From Anthostomella pinea (taxonomy: Eukaryota; Ascomycota; Sordariomycetes; Xylariales; Xylariaceae), in assembly GCA_963556695.1 (NCBI GenBank), contig CAUWAG010000012.1, forward strand, positions 620,001 to 684,000: a stretch of 64,000 bases of DNA, written 5' to 3'. This document shows, piece after piece, positions 51,469 through 62,018 of the stretch (position 1 is its first letter; every line of letters begins with the position of its first letter). The position numbers and the translations under genes are program-made. Under the pieces are notes generated by a model. It saw only the letters and a program-made list of their open reading frames with translations. It was not told the origin of the DNA and did not search any database.

Positions 51469-53046
51469 ATGGCACCCCTTCACGATAGGCCCCCAAATAC
51501 GCCAGTGGCCGTCCCAAAGACGACTACTGGCGGCGTGCTCAAATCCCCGGTCCCTAAAAGAACATATGGCCCGGCAACCCCAAGCAAGCTCCGCCAGGCA
51601 CTGCTCGACGACATCAACAGCAGCCCGTCACAAGTCTCTGAGGCTGACTTCACCATTGTTTCCCCTCTGAAAGGAAAATCCCGAAATATTAATACTAGCA
51701 GCATCATTGATATGGAAGTACCTCAATCAAACGAAATCTCTACAGACCAAGCCATTGGAGGCGATACAGGGAACAAGGTCTCTTCCTCAAAGTGCCAGGA
51801 CCAAGTAGCCAAAATACTGGCTAAAGACAAGCATCTCTATGAAGCCAGGATGACAATGTTTCAAGAGTGTGCTGCAGCAGTCGATAAGACACTGGAAAAA
51901 GCTGGAACCGAACTATACTCTCATGCCAAGGAGTTCAGCGCTTTCTTCTCCAAATGCCTGAACGAGTGGCTGGAAACCCGAGATCTGCCCAAAAGAAAGA
52001 CCACTCCTGGCGGGATAGGGATAGGGAAGCCCACCATGACCTTCGCCCAAGCTGTCTCCTCTGGCCAACGACAGCATCCATGGACAGTCAACACTACCAT
52101 GAAGAAAACACAGCCTGGCGCCCTCATCACTGCCAACCAACTGAAGAAGAAGCAGGATGATCTCCGGGTCTTTGTCCGCATGGATAATAGCCACCTAGAG
52201 CCTTATGGAATCAAGTCTACACTGAACAGAAGACTTAAGCTCCACCCTCAGGAGCTTAGAGAAGTGACACGATGTCCTTCTGGTTTTACCTTACACCCAA
52301 GGGACAAGCCAACTCAGGCTAAGCTTCTGGCTTTCCAAGAAGAAATTGCCGACATTCTCAAGGCACAAAAGATTGAGACCCACACAGTCTGGCATCATTA
52401 CAAGGTCAATGGATGCCCAAGAAAGGTCATCAGTGCAGAAGGGTTCACAATCGATATTACTGACACTGTTGTTGCCGATGAAGTTAAAGCCCAAACAGGC
52501 GACAGACCTCTGAGGTGCATACTCTCAAAGAACACGATTAATTCTGATCCAGAAACTACATGGATAATCTCTCTGCCCAGTGCAGCAAGGAAACCATTCA
52601 CGCTTTTTGCCCACTCAATGACCTCAAGGCATATTCAACACACCCCCAAGGTTCACCAGTGTGCAAGCTGCTTCAGATACCATGGTAGGAATTACCGATG
52701 CGAAAAGCAAGTATGTGCACACTGCGCCAACACAGTACACCAGGGAGAGTGCGAAAAACCAATCCCAAAGTGTGTCAACTGCAAAGGACCTCATGCTGCC
52801 AACTTCGACAAATGCCCTGCCCGCCCCAAGGTTGTGAAAGGTACCATCCATAAGCACACATGGGAGCAAATCCAGGAAATAAGGCTAGCCGGAGAAAGAG
52901 CCAGATCCAAGGCCTTCAACGAAGCAGGCAGAAACCAAGCTGGGTCAACACCTAGCAATAATAACAAAGACACCACAATGCAAATCGACACAACAGATAC
53001 AACTCATCCCAGAGATGCCGATACCATTGTTGTCAGTCAATGTTAG
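51469..53046 (+). CDS. LINE-A ORF1 protein (zinc-knuckle, nucleic-acid binding)
   Basis: 525 aa. The amino part is Pro/Thr-rich (MAPLHDRPPNTPVAVPKTTT), then a helical region. Residues about 398-450 hold three CxxC/CCHC-type knuckles (CASCFRYHGRNYRC, CAHCANTVHQGEC, CVNCKGPHAANFDKC). A basic helix (IQEIRLAGERARSKAF) follows. Known role of such proteins: bind the element RNA and form the RNP with ORF2 protein. It is intact here and amino-terminal parts recur at 29254 (open) and about 8125 (RIP-broken). The stop overlaps the ORF2 start. Confidence 0.9.
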   Translation: MAPLHDRPPNTPVAVPKTTTGGVLKSPVPKRTYGPATPSKLRQALLDDINSSPSQVSEADFTIVSPLKGKSRNINTSSIIDMEVPQSNEISTDQAIGGDTGNKVSSSKCQDQVAKILAKDKHLYEARMTMFQECAAAVDKTLEKAGTELYSHAKEFSAFFSKCLNEWLETRDLPKRKTTPGGIGIGKPTMTFAQAVSSGQRQHPWTVNTTMKKTQPGALITANQLKKKQDDLRVFVRMDNSHLEPYGIKSTLNRRLKLHPQELREVTRCPSGFTLHPRDKPTQAKLLAFQEEIADILKAQKIETHTVWHHYKVNGCPRKVISAEGFTIDITDTVVADEVKAQTGDRPLRCILSKNTINSDPETTWIISLPSAARKPFTLFAHSMTSRHIQHTPKVHQCASCFRYHGRNYRCEKQVCAHCANTVHQGECEKPIPKCVNCKGPHAANFDKCPARPKVVKGTIHKHTWEQIQEIRLAGERARSKAFNEAGRNQAGSTPSNNNKDTTMQIDTTDTTHPRDADTIVVSQC

Positions 53047-56000
53047 GTACATCAAACGAAACACATCGACACGGGCATCTAGTCATCCATTCTGTGAATA
53101 CAGCAGGGGGACAAAAGAGTGCAGGCCCTACAGAGTTAGCCATCAACCTGGCTGACTATAAAGGAGAACAAGCAGACATCATTCTGATGCAAGAGCCCTG
53201 GGTTGGCATACCACCAGGCAGGAGAATGGGAGTAAAGACACACCCCAATTACGATATATACTCCCCAGTGGATTCCTGGGACAGCGACAGTACACGGCCC
53301 AGATCTCTCATCTATGTGAGAAAATACCTTCAAGCGGATCAACTTCGGCCCTATGCTACACGAGACATCACCTGGGTCAAGGTACAAGGCATTACATTTG
53401 CCAGTGTCTACCGGCCATGTGACAACCCACAGGAAGTGGATGACATTCTGGAAGTATGGACTCCACCTTTTGGCTGCGTTATAGCTGGAGATTTCAATGC
53501 TGGCGACACATCCTGGGACTCAAGCAATCCAGGATATCATGGTGGTACTATACTTGCACAAACTATGGCAGACCACGGACTGGATCTGATTTCTGAACCA
53601 GATGTCCCGACACATGATGACGGAAATGTACTAGATCTGGTGTTCTCTGATGTCCCCATGGCTGAAGCCTCAGTCAATGATGCACTTCAGTGCACCTCAG
53701 ATCATGAGACATTACGAATAGTCATTCCAATCCAGGGAGATCTGGACCGAGTACCCAAGGCCAATCATTGGATAGTACCGGACGATAAACTACAGGAGCT
53801 GGCAGATAATGTCCAAACCAGGATTCATGAACTCCCCCGGCTGGGTGTATCCCCTGGCCAGGTGGACACCTTTACACAAAGCCTGATCAACATGATCCAA
53901 GGCTGTATCAGGACAGTGGGCAAGAGGCCCCGTCAATCTAGGCCCACTGCTTGGTGGAATGATGACTGCAAAGCAGCTGTTCAGACATACAGGGCCCTTT
54001 CCAAACAGACTACAAGCCAAGAAGGACGGAATTCAGCCCGACGGGAATTTCGCGGCGTGGTTCGGAAAGCTAGGAGAGAGTACTGGCAGACTCTAATCAA
54101 TTCAGCAACTGAGCCAAAGGACCTATACAGAATCGTCTCTTGGCACAAGTTATCAGCAGGATTGCGTTCCCCTCCAATCATCATAGGAGACCAAATATTC
54201 GAGTCACAAGAGAGCAAGGCAAATGCATTACGCTCAGCCACGCTTGAACGAAGTACCTCAGACAACGATATCATCGACCCCTGGTCCACTCAGATCGTAC
54301 AACCCAAGCCACACATCCCCCTTGAATACCACGTCGGACTGGAAGAGGCTGAAGGGTGCACTTTAGGAACCAAGAGCAACTCCCCGGGAGTAGATACCCT
54401 CACAGTACGGATTCTGAAAGCTTGCTGGCCAGTCATTGGTGAACATATCAGAGCCCTTTTCCAGACCTGCCTACTGATTGGACACCACCCTAAACCATTC
54501 AAAGTAGCTGAGGTGGTGATGATCCCAAAACCAGGAAAGAAAGACTACTCCAATCCCAGGGCCTACAGACCAATATCGCTACTGTCATGTCTTGGCAAGG
54601 GCCTAGAACGACTCATTGCGAAAAGAATTACCTGGTTTGTTGTCAAACTTGGAATTCTAGCCCCACAACATTTTGGAGCTCTACCAAAGCGCTCTGCCAC
54701 TGACCTGGTAGCTGCACTCATACACGATATTGAGCAGGCCCTTGACCAAGGCCTCGTTGCAACGGTAGTCACATCAGATGTGAAAGGGGCCTTTGATGCT
54801 GCCCTAATGGGACGGCTGGTGGTTCGCATGAGAGAACAGGGCTGGCCAGGCTTTCTCATAAGATGGGTCCAGTCGTTCATGTCCGAGCGGTCCGCAAGAG
54901 TTCGGTTTGAAGGTACTGTGACCGATATAAAAGCTCTCACTTGTGGGCTCCCACAAGGCTCACCAGTCTCTCCAATCCTCTACATGCTGTATACAGAGCC
55001 AATCTGTGCCCGACTTGGCATGAAAAGAAGACGCTTTGGATATGCAGATGATCTAGCAACACTCTGCATTGGAAAGAACCTTAAAGAAACAGCTGCAGAG
55101 GCTTCTGAAAACCTTCATTTGCTCAACCAATGGGGACATAACAATGCTATTGAATTTGATCCCGACAAAACCGAGATCATGCACTTCTCACGGAAAAAGA
55201 ACTCAGACAATCCCCCAGTTTGCCACAGAACAATGAACAAAACAGCTAAGCATTCCATGCGATGGCTAGGTGTCCTTCTGGATAGGAAACTAAACTTCAA
55301 AGACCATGTTTCTCACTGGGCCAAGAAAGCTAGTAGGGTAGCAAATCACCTTCGAGGACTATGCAACACAGTCAAAGGACTTCCAGTAAAGTCAACCAAG
55401 AGGGCTGTGAAAGCTTGTGTTATTCCTATTCTCACACATGGCCTGGAGGCCTGGTACCCAGGAATCGAGAAAACTGGGAGCTTAGGTGAGACATCAGCAT
55501 GTCGCATTAAGGGGCTTCTTGGAACAATAGATGCCGTACTACGAACGGCGATCAGGGCTATCTTGCCAGTCTGGAAAACACACCCTGGACATATCTTACA
55601 CTTTGAATCGCAGATTCCCCCAGCAGGAGTTCTTGCAGAGTCAATAAGACGACGTCACGGCCTCCGACTAGGACGAATAGATCAGAGACACCCTCTGGTT
55701 GGCAGGCTCCAAATACAAGCTCGCAAGGATCCAACAAGGCTACAAAGAAGCTTCCAGCTAGTCCCTGACTTCCAGAGACCAATACTTACCAGGCCATCAT
55801 GGAAGAAGCGCCCAATCCGCAAAGACAAAGACAAAGAAACAGAGCTCTTCAAGCAATGGTTACAAGAGAGAAACGTGAACACTGACCTTGTCATCTACTC
55901 AGATGGATCACAGTTGGATGACCAAGGCACAATCCGCACTGGATGGGGTTATACCATCAGGAAAGGCGGCACTACACAAGAAGTATACCGGGGAAGGGGC

Positions 56001-56732
56001 AGACTTCTACAAGCAGAAGTAGTAGATGCTGAAGTCCATGGTGCTCTCCAAGGTCTTGCAGCAGCCAGGGCAACTGGACACGGAAAACAGCTATATGTCT
56101 GCCTGGACAACACGTCAGTGGTAGATGGGCTCAATGGGACTCCACCCGAGACATCACAAAACATTTTTCTACGATTTCAAGAACTTGCCACAGCACACAC
56201 TCCTGGAGTGACCGTCAAATGGATTCCTGGACACAGAGATATTGATGGCAACGAAGCTGCCGACACACTAGCAAAAGAGGGTGCCATGCTGGAAACAGAC
56301 ACAACAAATCTTCCTACAATCTCTTGGGTCAAGAGAGATCTCAAAAGACAGGGCAAGAAAGAGTTCAACCAATGGTGGAAAGACCAATCAGAATCTAGGT
56401 ATCAAGAAGTATACTCACATGCAGTAACTGAAAGAGACCTTATATCTTTTAAGAGGAGTACTTTACACAGACTTCTAGCGGCCAGATCTGGACATGGCGA
56501 CTTTGCCAGATACCATGAACGCTTTGGGCACACAGATTCAAATGATCACTGCAGCTGTGGTGAGAAGAAAACACCACAACACATTTTCTTTTGTAAGAGG
56601 CTGGGGAAAAATCGGCTACTGCCTAGGCATTCGCCTAGGGCAGCTTGTTTACAATACTTAGGGGAGAGGAGCACAGAATGGGCAAAATTCGTGGAGAAGA
56701 GCAAGTTCTTTTCAACAATCTGCCCCCGATAG
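53040..56732 (+). CDS. LINE-A ORF2: endonuclease, reverse transcriptase, RNase H
   Basis: 1230 aa, uninterrupted. Residues about 10-235 form the APE-like endonuclease (VNTAGG start, LMQEPWVG, GDFNAGDTSW, SDHETL). The reverse transcriptase follows: VVMIPKPGKKDYSNPRAYRP, TSDVKGAFDA, GLPQGSPVSPIL and the catalytic box GYADDLATL near residue 667. RNase H lies near residues 952-1085 (YSDGSQLDD, EVHGALQG, CLDNTSVVDGL, GHRDIDGNEAAD), with all four acidic positions in place. The end has a CSCGEKK...HIFFC zinc motif. The layout matches the Tad clade of fungal non-LTR elements. All key residues are present, so activity is plausible. Confidence 0.95.
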   Translation: MLGTSNETHRHGHLVIHSVNTAGGQKSAGPTELAINLADYKGEQADIILMQEPWVGIPPGRRMGVKTHPNYDIYSPVDSWDSDSTRPRSLIYVRKYLQADQLRPYATRDITWVKVQGITFASVYRPCDNPQEVDDILEVWTPPFGCVIAGDFNAGDTSWDSSNPGYHGGTILAQTMADHGLDLISEPDVPTHDDGNVLDLVFSDVPMAEASVNDALQCTSDHETLRIVIPIQGDLDRVPKANHWIVPDDKLQELADNVQTRIHELPRLGVSPGQVDTFTQSLINMIQGCIRTVGKRPRQSRPTAWWNDDCKAAVQTYRALSKQTTSQEGRNSARREFRGVVRKARREYWQTLINSATEPKDLYRIVSWHKLSAGLRSPPIIIGDQIFESQESKANALRSATLERSTSDNDIIDPWSTQIVQPKPHIPLEYHVGLEEAEGCTLGTKSNSPGVDTLTVRILKACWPVIGEHIRALFQTCLLIGHHPKPFKVAEVVMIPKPGKKDYSNPRAYRPISLLSCLGKGLERLIAKRITWFVVKLGILAPQHFGALPKRSATDLVAALIHDIEQALDQGLVATVVTSDVKGAFDAALMGRLVVRMREQGWPGFLIRWVQSFMSERSARVRFEGTVTDIKALTCGLPQGSPVSPILYMLYTEPICARLGMKRRRFGYADDLATLCIGKNLKETAAEASENLHLLNQWGHNNAIEFDPDKTEIMHFSRKKNSDNPPVCHRTMNKTAKHSMRWLGVLLDRKLNFKDHVSHWAKKASRVANHLRGLCNTVKGLPVKSTKRAVKACVIPILTHGLEAWYPGIEKTGSLGETSACRIKGLLGTIDAVLRTAIRAILPVWKTHPGHILHFESQIPPAGVLAESIRRRHGLRLGRIDQRHPLVGRLQIQARKDPTRLQRSFQLVPDFQRPILTRPSWKKRPIRKDKDKETELFKQWLQERNVNTDLVIYSDGSQLDDQGTIRTGWGYTIRKGGTTQEVYRGRGRLLQAEVVDAEVHGALQGLAAARATGHGKQLYVCLDNTSVVDGLNGTPPETSQNIFLRFQELATAHTPGVTVKWIPGHRDIDGNEAADTLAKEGAMLETDTTNLPTISWVKRDLKRQGKKEFNQWWKDQSESRYQEVYSHAVTERDLISFKRSTLHRLLAARSGHGDFARYHERFGHTDSNDHCSCGEKKTPQHIFFCKRLGKNRLLPRHSPRAACLQYLGERSTEWAKFVEKSKFFSTICPR

Positions 56733-56942
56733 ATAGCCTTCCTTGAAGGACCAGATGGATGACCCCAAGGTCATACCGCCGCAACAACGGGGATGGGCCC
56801 GTGAGCGGGACTGACTGTACTTATTATCTTGAGACCTCCACAACCCTGCGATGCAGAGGCTCTGGGAGGCGTGGTTTGCACTACTGAGGAGCTACCCCCA
56901 CGTTAAATACAAAACAAACAAAACAAACATTTATTTCAGAAC

Positions 56943-57200
56943 GGCCTGTTGTACAAACCATCAAAGAACTCGTGATACCTGACGTCCACTTGTGCCTTGT
57001 GCCCGTCTTTATGTCCCTCCGCTATCAGTTTCTTAATTTAGCGTGTGTTCGGTGATCGAGAGGAATTCGAGGTCAGGTAAGTCTGCGTAGCGTCCGAGAT
57101 GGTAGGGAGTCTGAAACAACGACCCCAAGCATATATGAGCACCGAACATGCGAATGAAAGCCTGTCGAGCCAGTACCTCGCTAGAAATAAACTTTGAGGG
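56943..57200 (-). mobile_element. Gypsy-2 pol, 5' part of the split element
   Basis: The minus strand reads LPDLEFLSITEHTL in one frame and KKLIAEGHKDGHKAQVDVRY, HEFFDGLYNRP in the next, then joins across the LINE-A duplication to the pol segment at 51329. It lacks a protease motif I could recognise. The stretch 57201-57400 is unassigned. Confidence 0.55.
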
Positions 57201-57419
57201 CTAGCAATGGGTTGATTAGCTACGGATTTCCTGGCACCAGCCGCCGCGTGCCTCTCGGGAGCCAGGTCTCTCGTGGGAAACAGTCGCTTCTTTGTCCAGC
57301 CTAACGCCCTTGAGATCTTGGAAATCGAGCGACCTCTGGCCATCACCATAAAGACCAAGCATAGCCGTGGTAGCGATCCAAACCCGCGCCGATACCCCAA
57401 ATCGCATGCCAGTCACGCG

Positions 57420-58104
57420 TTTCCCCTGGCGGAACTATGTCGAGGGTAAGGTACAAAAAGCTGGCAGTACCGTCCTGGTGGCTGAGGTGGGGTCTCTGAG
57501 CCTGGAGTTCACCAAGGTGTCTCAGCTAACAGGCTATATACAATATTATGATGCTATACAACGCATATATGGCGATTTGAAACAAGGCCAGGGCATGGGT
57601 CTCCTTCCTGGAATGTGGCCAGTCGTGGTCGATGCCTCCAAGACCCCTATGGCCTACAAGGGCGACTCGTTCAGTCTCGGGGGCATGAGCGACAGTGTTT
57701 ACGAGTACCTAGGAAAGCAATAGCTGCTTCTTGGGGGTGCCTCAGAGCAGCCGAGGAAAATGTACGAGGGCTTCATTGCCGTTGCCAAGGAGCATCTTCT
57801 ACGCCGTGCATTGAATCCTAACAACTTGCCTCTGCTTTTCTTTGGGGATATGCGTGTCGCAAAGCCACCTGCTGAGGGGCCTTCGATCATCACGTCGCCC
57901 CGAGCCCAACAGAGCATTTGGGGCCTAAGAATGTGGCTCCAGTGGATTGTGAGGGCGCCAACGAAAATACCCTATGCCAGACGCATGCCCCCCTCCACCC
58001 AACTTGGTATTGCGATGGCTTCCGGCATTCAACAGCACTGCCACATCCTTCTTGGGGAGGCTCCTATGCCACGCCATGAAGGCCTTGGCTGCTTCTGGCT
58101 TTGA
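57420..58104 (+). pseudogene. GH47 class I alpha-mannosidase fragment with a stop
   Basis: The plus frame reads VAEVGSLSLEFTKVSQLTG, YYDAIQRI, LPGMWPVVVDA, FSLGGMSDSVYEYLGKQ, a TAG at 57721, then LLLGGASEQPRKMYEGFIAV and AKEHLLRR, motifs of GH47 enzymes (SLSLEF, GGxxDSVYEYL, KQ(Y/W)xLL). The amino half with signal peptide is missing, and beyond residue about 135 the frame no longer follows the family, so at least one frameshift is present. The stop replaces the conserved aromatic after KQ. Not functional. Confidence 0.75.
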
Positions 58105-58145
58105 AAGTCAGCGCGTGCGGTCTTAGAGCCTGCCGGGTATTTCGG

Positions 58146-58485
58146 AGTATGTATTAGGGAACCACATTAAGTAGGCGGTGTGATATCAAGCAGGCGGTGT
58201 CGCATCGAGCAGGCGGTGTCGCATCGGAAAAGCGGTACCGCGTCAAGCAGGCGGTGCTACATCGGGCAGGCGGTGCTACATCGGGCAGGCGGTATCAGAA
58301 TCGTGTAGGCGAGGGGTACCAATTCAGCTGACGGTAAGGGGGATGGACAGGCGGTGAGGAAATTAGATCACAAGCAGGATCAAAACGTATTGACACCGCC
58401 TACCTCATCCGGCTTACAATAAAACACTGCCTACTCAATCAAGCACCGCCTGCTCTATGTGGCGACCCCTACTCCAGGGATTGAA
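58146..58485. repeat. short palindromic minisatellite element (deletion form)
   Basis: Left arm: TATGTATTAGG, 19-bp GGCGGTG units (58170-58300), GGCGAGGGGTACC, GACAGGCGGTGAGG. After a core of only about 30 bp containing one 18-bp-type unit (TTAGATCACAAGCAGGATC), inverted units CACCGCCTACC...CACCGCCTGCTC follow (58395-58470). It has the same order as 49493-50560 with the centre deleted. Confidence 0.65.
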
Positions 58486-58721
58486 AATCGCCTACCGAAA
58501 CTAGTATATTTTCCTTAGCGCAAGACCTGATTCCGCTCGTCGCATTTCACAATTTATGATCGGCATTAATCACCTCTTCCTTATTAGCTTGGATTATGGG
58601 CTGACAGCTGAAGCGCATCGAAGTAAGCTAGTTTTCTAAGGATCAAAGTATCGCCAAAGGACACATAAATGTGGCTGACCGCGTTTCCTAGCCGAAATCG
58701 ACGAGGCTCTACCGCTAATAG
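58486..58721. other. no gene recognised
   Basis: Spacer between two repeats; nothing recognised. Confidence 0.3.
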
Positions 58722-59261
58722 ATGTCGACAAATGTCGCCTGCAAATAGATAAATTGGGTTCCTGGTCATTATCTACAAGAGAAGGTGTGCGGGGACTCTC
58801 TCGAGGCGTTGGGTGAATTTCAAAGGCGATGTTTGGCATTTCAAACCCCTGATGCAAGGGATGAGAGGGCGACTTATGGAAAGGTTGAGACAGGTTATCT
58901 TGCCCGGGGGGTGGTGAGATGGGCAACATTGCTGATATACATACAGCCCACAGTCCGGTCGTTTTCAGGGGGGCCTAGATACGGTGCAGCGACTGTTTCG
59001 TTGCCTTTACTTTGTTCTCGAAGTTCGATATCTCGGTATCGTTTTGTGCCAAAGCATTTCTGCATTTTGCTATAGAAATCTACCTTAGTTTCGTACATAG
59101 TTTGCCATCTTTTCTACCAGGCTTCTTCCGTTAAAAATATATGTTTCCGCTGCTTCGCTTCGTCTCAAATTTCCCTGCAATCCATGATCACTTTGCTGCT
59201 GTTTCTTTACCCAGACACCGCTTACTTGGCACTGAGCCAGTCACCGCTTGATACGTGCGGC
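58722..59261. repeat. 550-bp unclassified repeat R550, copy 2
   Basis: Co-linear with 6456-7004, ending at the same GATACGTGCGGC. No frame is shared. It lies 30 bases from the end of the Myb/SANT gene, so it could hold that gene's terminator. Confidence 0.6.
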
Positions 59262-59289
59262 GCCCTCTGACGGTTCTGCACTACTCCAG

Positions 59290-60495
59290 CTATTGCACAC
59301 CGCTTAACCTATTCTTTAACTTTGTAGAATAACGAACCTGAAGAGATGCCTTACTCCGCCCTGGAAAACGACTTGCGAATTCATTGTAGATGTCCTCCCA
59401 TGGTAGCCCCTTCACGTCTTTCAGTTGAACGAGTAGTTCTTCTTCGGCTCGTAAAAACCTTCGAGGTGACCTTCGAGGTTTCCTTCGCGCAGCTGCGACC
59501 CTTTGTCTCGGATTATACTGCTTGGTCGTACTCCCTGGCTCCCACGAAAATTGCAATTGGAAGGTGGTTACACCGCCCACCCTTACGCGCTTAAGTAGCG
59601 CGTCCTTCAGCGGCCATTCCTCGAATAATGCTGCAGACGATTGATCAATAGATCCTGTGTTAGATTTATCATCGGATGGAAGCGGATCCGGATCAATCTC
59701 TCTGTCTTCGTTGGTGGTAGTAGCTGACTGTGATAAATAATCCAGGTCCCGACTATTATCATCGGATGATTCATCACCTATGTCGAAGGGTGGCGTCGCA
59801 CCGTTTTTAGATACTCCAGAATGCGCACGGTCCAAGAGGGCGTTTTCTGAATAAGAACCAGGAGGCATACGTGCGCAGCCTCGCTTTTTACGGTACTTCT
59901 CAGTAGAAACAGTCCCGGACCCTTGGTGTGGTAACTGAAAGGCGTCGGGCATTGCATTTGGGAATGAAGAAACTATCGCGCTGCTCGGCGGTGGCGACTG
60001 AGGCGGAGGGAATTGTACTGACTCGGATACGGTGTTGGCTACCGCGCTCGCCTGGCCAGCGTGGCTTTCAGTGCTTTCAGAATGATCTGGGTAGTCCTTC
60101 ATAAAGCGTGGCTGATCTCGTTGTATTTCATACGGTTCCGTCAGTGAGGGAGTAGAGCAGCCCTGCGCCACAACTACCTCAGGAGTGAGCGACGCAGAGT
60201 AAGTTGTGTCATTTGCGGTCCTAGTAGCAGTCTTCTCCGAGGTAGGATGTCCGTCGCTCGGCAGCGGACGTGATCCAGAAGGCAAGCTTGAGCCTCGCTG
60301 GCTATGGCCCTCTTCGGTCCCGTTCGAACTGGGATACCGGATACGACTGTCTGAGCCTAAGCATGTGGACTCGTGGAAACCCGGTTTTCTCACAGAACCA
60401 GATTTCGGTGAAACAATTGGCTTGGGGGGCGTATAGAAATTGATATAACTAAGATCGACCGGCATTGTCGCTACACTGTGAAGAGTAATGAACAA
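59290..60495 (-). CDS. Myb/SANT-domain protein
   Basis: 401 aa in a single uninterrupted exon. The start is 60495 or the Met ten codons on (MPVDLSYINFYTPPKP). Most of the protein is Ser/Pro-rich and disordered. Near residues 305-330, RVRVGGVTTFQLQFSW is a conserved-looking beta segment. The last 60 residues (RFLRAEEELLVQLKDVKGLP, WEDIYNEFASRFPGRSKASL, QVRYSTKLKNR) form a Myb/SANT-type helix-turn-helix with the spaced Leu/Trp/Phe core, preceded by a very basic RRKPRRSPRR run. Likely a DNA-binding regulator. It lies 1.5 kb from, and divergent to, the DUF3435 gene; Myb/SANT genes are reported companions of such recombinases in Starships. Confidence 0.75.
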   Translation of the reverse strand: MFITLHSVATMPVDLSYINFYTPPKPIVSPKSGSVRKPGFHESTCLGSDSRIRYPSSNGTEEGHSQRGSSLPSGSRPLPSDGHPTSEKTATRTANDTTYSASLTPEVVVAQGCSTPSLTEPYEIQRDQPRFMKDYPDHSESTESHAGQASAVANTVSESVQFPPPQSPPPSSAIVSSFPNAMPDAFQLPHQGSGTVSTEKYRKKRGCARMPPGSYSENALLDRAHSGVSKNGATPPFDIGDESSDDNSRDLDYLSQSATTTNEDREIDPDPLPSDDKSNTGSIDQSSAALFEEWPLKDALLKRVRVGGVTTFQLQFSWEPGSTTKQYNPRQRVAAARRKPRRSPRRFLRAEEELLVQLKDVKGLPWEDIYNEFASRFPGRSKASLQVRYSTKLKNRLSGVQ

Positions 60496-62018
60496 GTTGT
60501 TGAGTTGGCTTTAGAGCAGAGTCCTCTAGAACATAAGAACGTTGACTTTATAGCTAGCTCGAGACGTAGAGCTGAACAGAATCGTGTATTGATCGTCAGC
60601 CGAAACGAGATGTAAGCAGTCACACCCAAACCAAGTGGATAATCTGCCAGAGCATGAATATCACGAGCACTGAACATCATCGTGCTGTCGATCACTACCG
60701 CCAAGAGATATCACCAGACCACACTGATCCTCCGCGATCATCACCAGCCAATAGTTTCTCCCGCGGCCATACGATCCTCGGAGTTGCCGCGACAGAGTAT
60801 GAGAGCACCTGCCTCATTTAGCCAACTCGGAGGCCTCCAATGACGATCGAGGGTCAAGGTTTGTCAGCTGATATATTCCGTTCACTCGCATAAAATGGCT
60901 GGATTATCGCAACAGTCCAATTGCGTGGGCGAGAAGGAAATGTTTGAGCCAAATAAGCGCCTAGTGTAGAGGGCGGCAACGCCTCGCTCGGTCCTTGTTC
61001 GGGCTTCCACGGCGAGTTCTGGAACCATATGCAAGAACTGACTGCCCCTTGCCGTCAAGGACCTGTTTTGCGCATGCTGCAGACTACCAAAGGATGAGTG
61101 TACTCCCCCCAGGTGTAGTCCCCTGAGCACTCCGCACAGCGTCCAGTACCTGATGAAATTATCTGGCAGAGTTTGGGCCCCTACCCAGATATTCCGAGCT
61201 CAATGGCTTGGGCAGAGAGGTATTCAAACTCCAGCAAACGATGGATGATAATCGACAGCCGAGGTGGCGAAAGCCGCTATATGGGTGTCGAGGCGGGTAT
61301 CGAGGTGGGCAGCTTCGCAGATTCCCAAAGTAGCTAAAGTCATTCTCGGAGTCAGCTGTGAGTCAAACGTCTAGGCAACAGCAGGTGGTGTGGAACTGAA
61401 CGGCTGTGAAATCAAGATCCACAGGACCGAGGGCGGGAGTGAAAGGAGGGAATGTAGAGAGTACTCAGAAAGGAACGTCGGGGGTGCCGTTCGTACTTAT
61501 GAGATGCGGCGGACTGGACTGTGCACGTGCGCGAGCTCGCACAGGGCAGATGAGACGCCATGCCGAATCGGGCGTGCCGCTAAACCCGGCGGAGCAGGCA
61601 GCGAGTTCTCCATTACTAATATAAAAGGAGAATTTACTGCTGCTCCCGCCGGATTTGGCGGTTGCCGTCGCCATTTTCAGCGGCTCTAGCAGTGAGTGTT
61701 AGGACCAAACTGTTCGTACCTGCACAAGTCAAATATACTTTACTAGGCGCCCGAAATTGCCGCCTTATCTTATGCGTGTTTGTCGCTTGGCACAAAGCCA
61801 TTTCTGGCTCCAGTTCGTCCTTCCCATTTCTTGAACCCTCACTCTGGTTCTCTCCCTTTGCCACACTTACACATCTACTCTGAATCTCAGGACCAGAAAC
61901 CATCCATTACGGCAGCCTTGACTCATACGTGACTGCGTTTCCAACTTTCTCGCTTCTTTCAATCTGAACAATAGGCCAAGCTACAGTATCGTTCAAAGTG
62001 CTCGCCCTCTTTCTCAGC
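60496..62018. other. intergenic between divergent genes, nothing recognised
   Basis: No domain on either strand. Frames such as 61130-60882 (minus) and 61390-61689 (plus) lack motifs. The DNA just upstream of 62019 is pyrimidine-rich (61820-61880), like a fungal promoter. If a Starship edge exists, it should be sought here. Confidence 0.4.

Larger units (their letters stand above)
51330..56929 (+). mobile_element. LINE-A, full-length Tad-like non-LTR retrotransposon
   Basis: 5600 bp with a 139-bp 5' UTR, two intact ORFs and a roughly 200-bp 3' UTR with the CCTCC...GGGAGG hairpin (56835-56869) and a tail of AAAC repeats. TTTATTTCAGAAC flanks it at 51317-51329 and 56930-56942, a perfect 13-bp duplication. 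It splits a gypsy pol: the reading frame resumes across the duplication. Other copies are at 7970, 22094, 24524 and 29133. With both ORFs open and target duplications perfect, it is young and possibly active. Confidence 0.95.

Noticed and set aside
51954..55782. Several 60-125-codon minus-strand frames
   Set aside because: All are antisense to the intact LINE-A ORF1 and ORF2.
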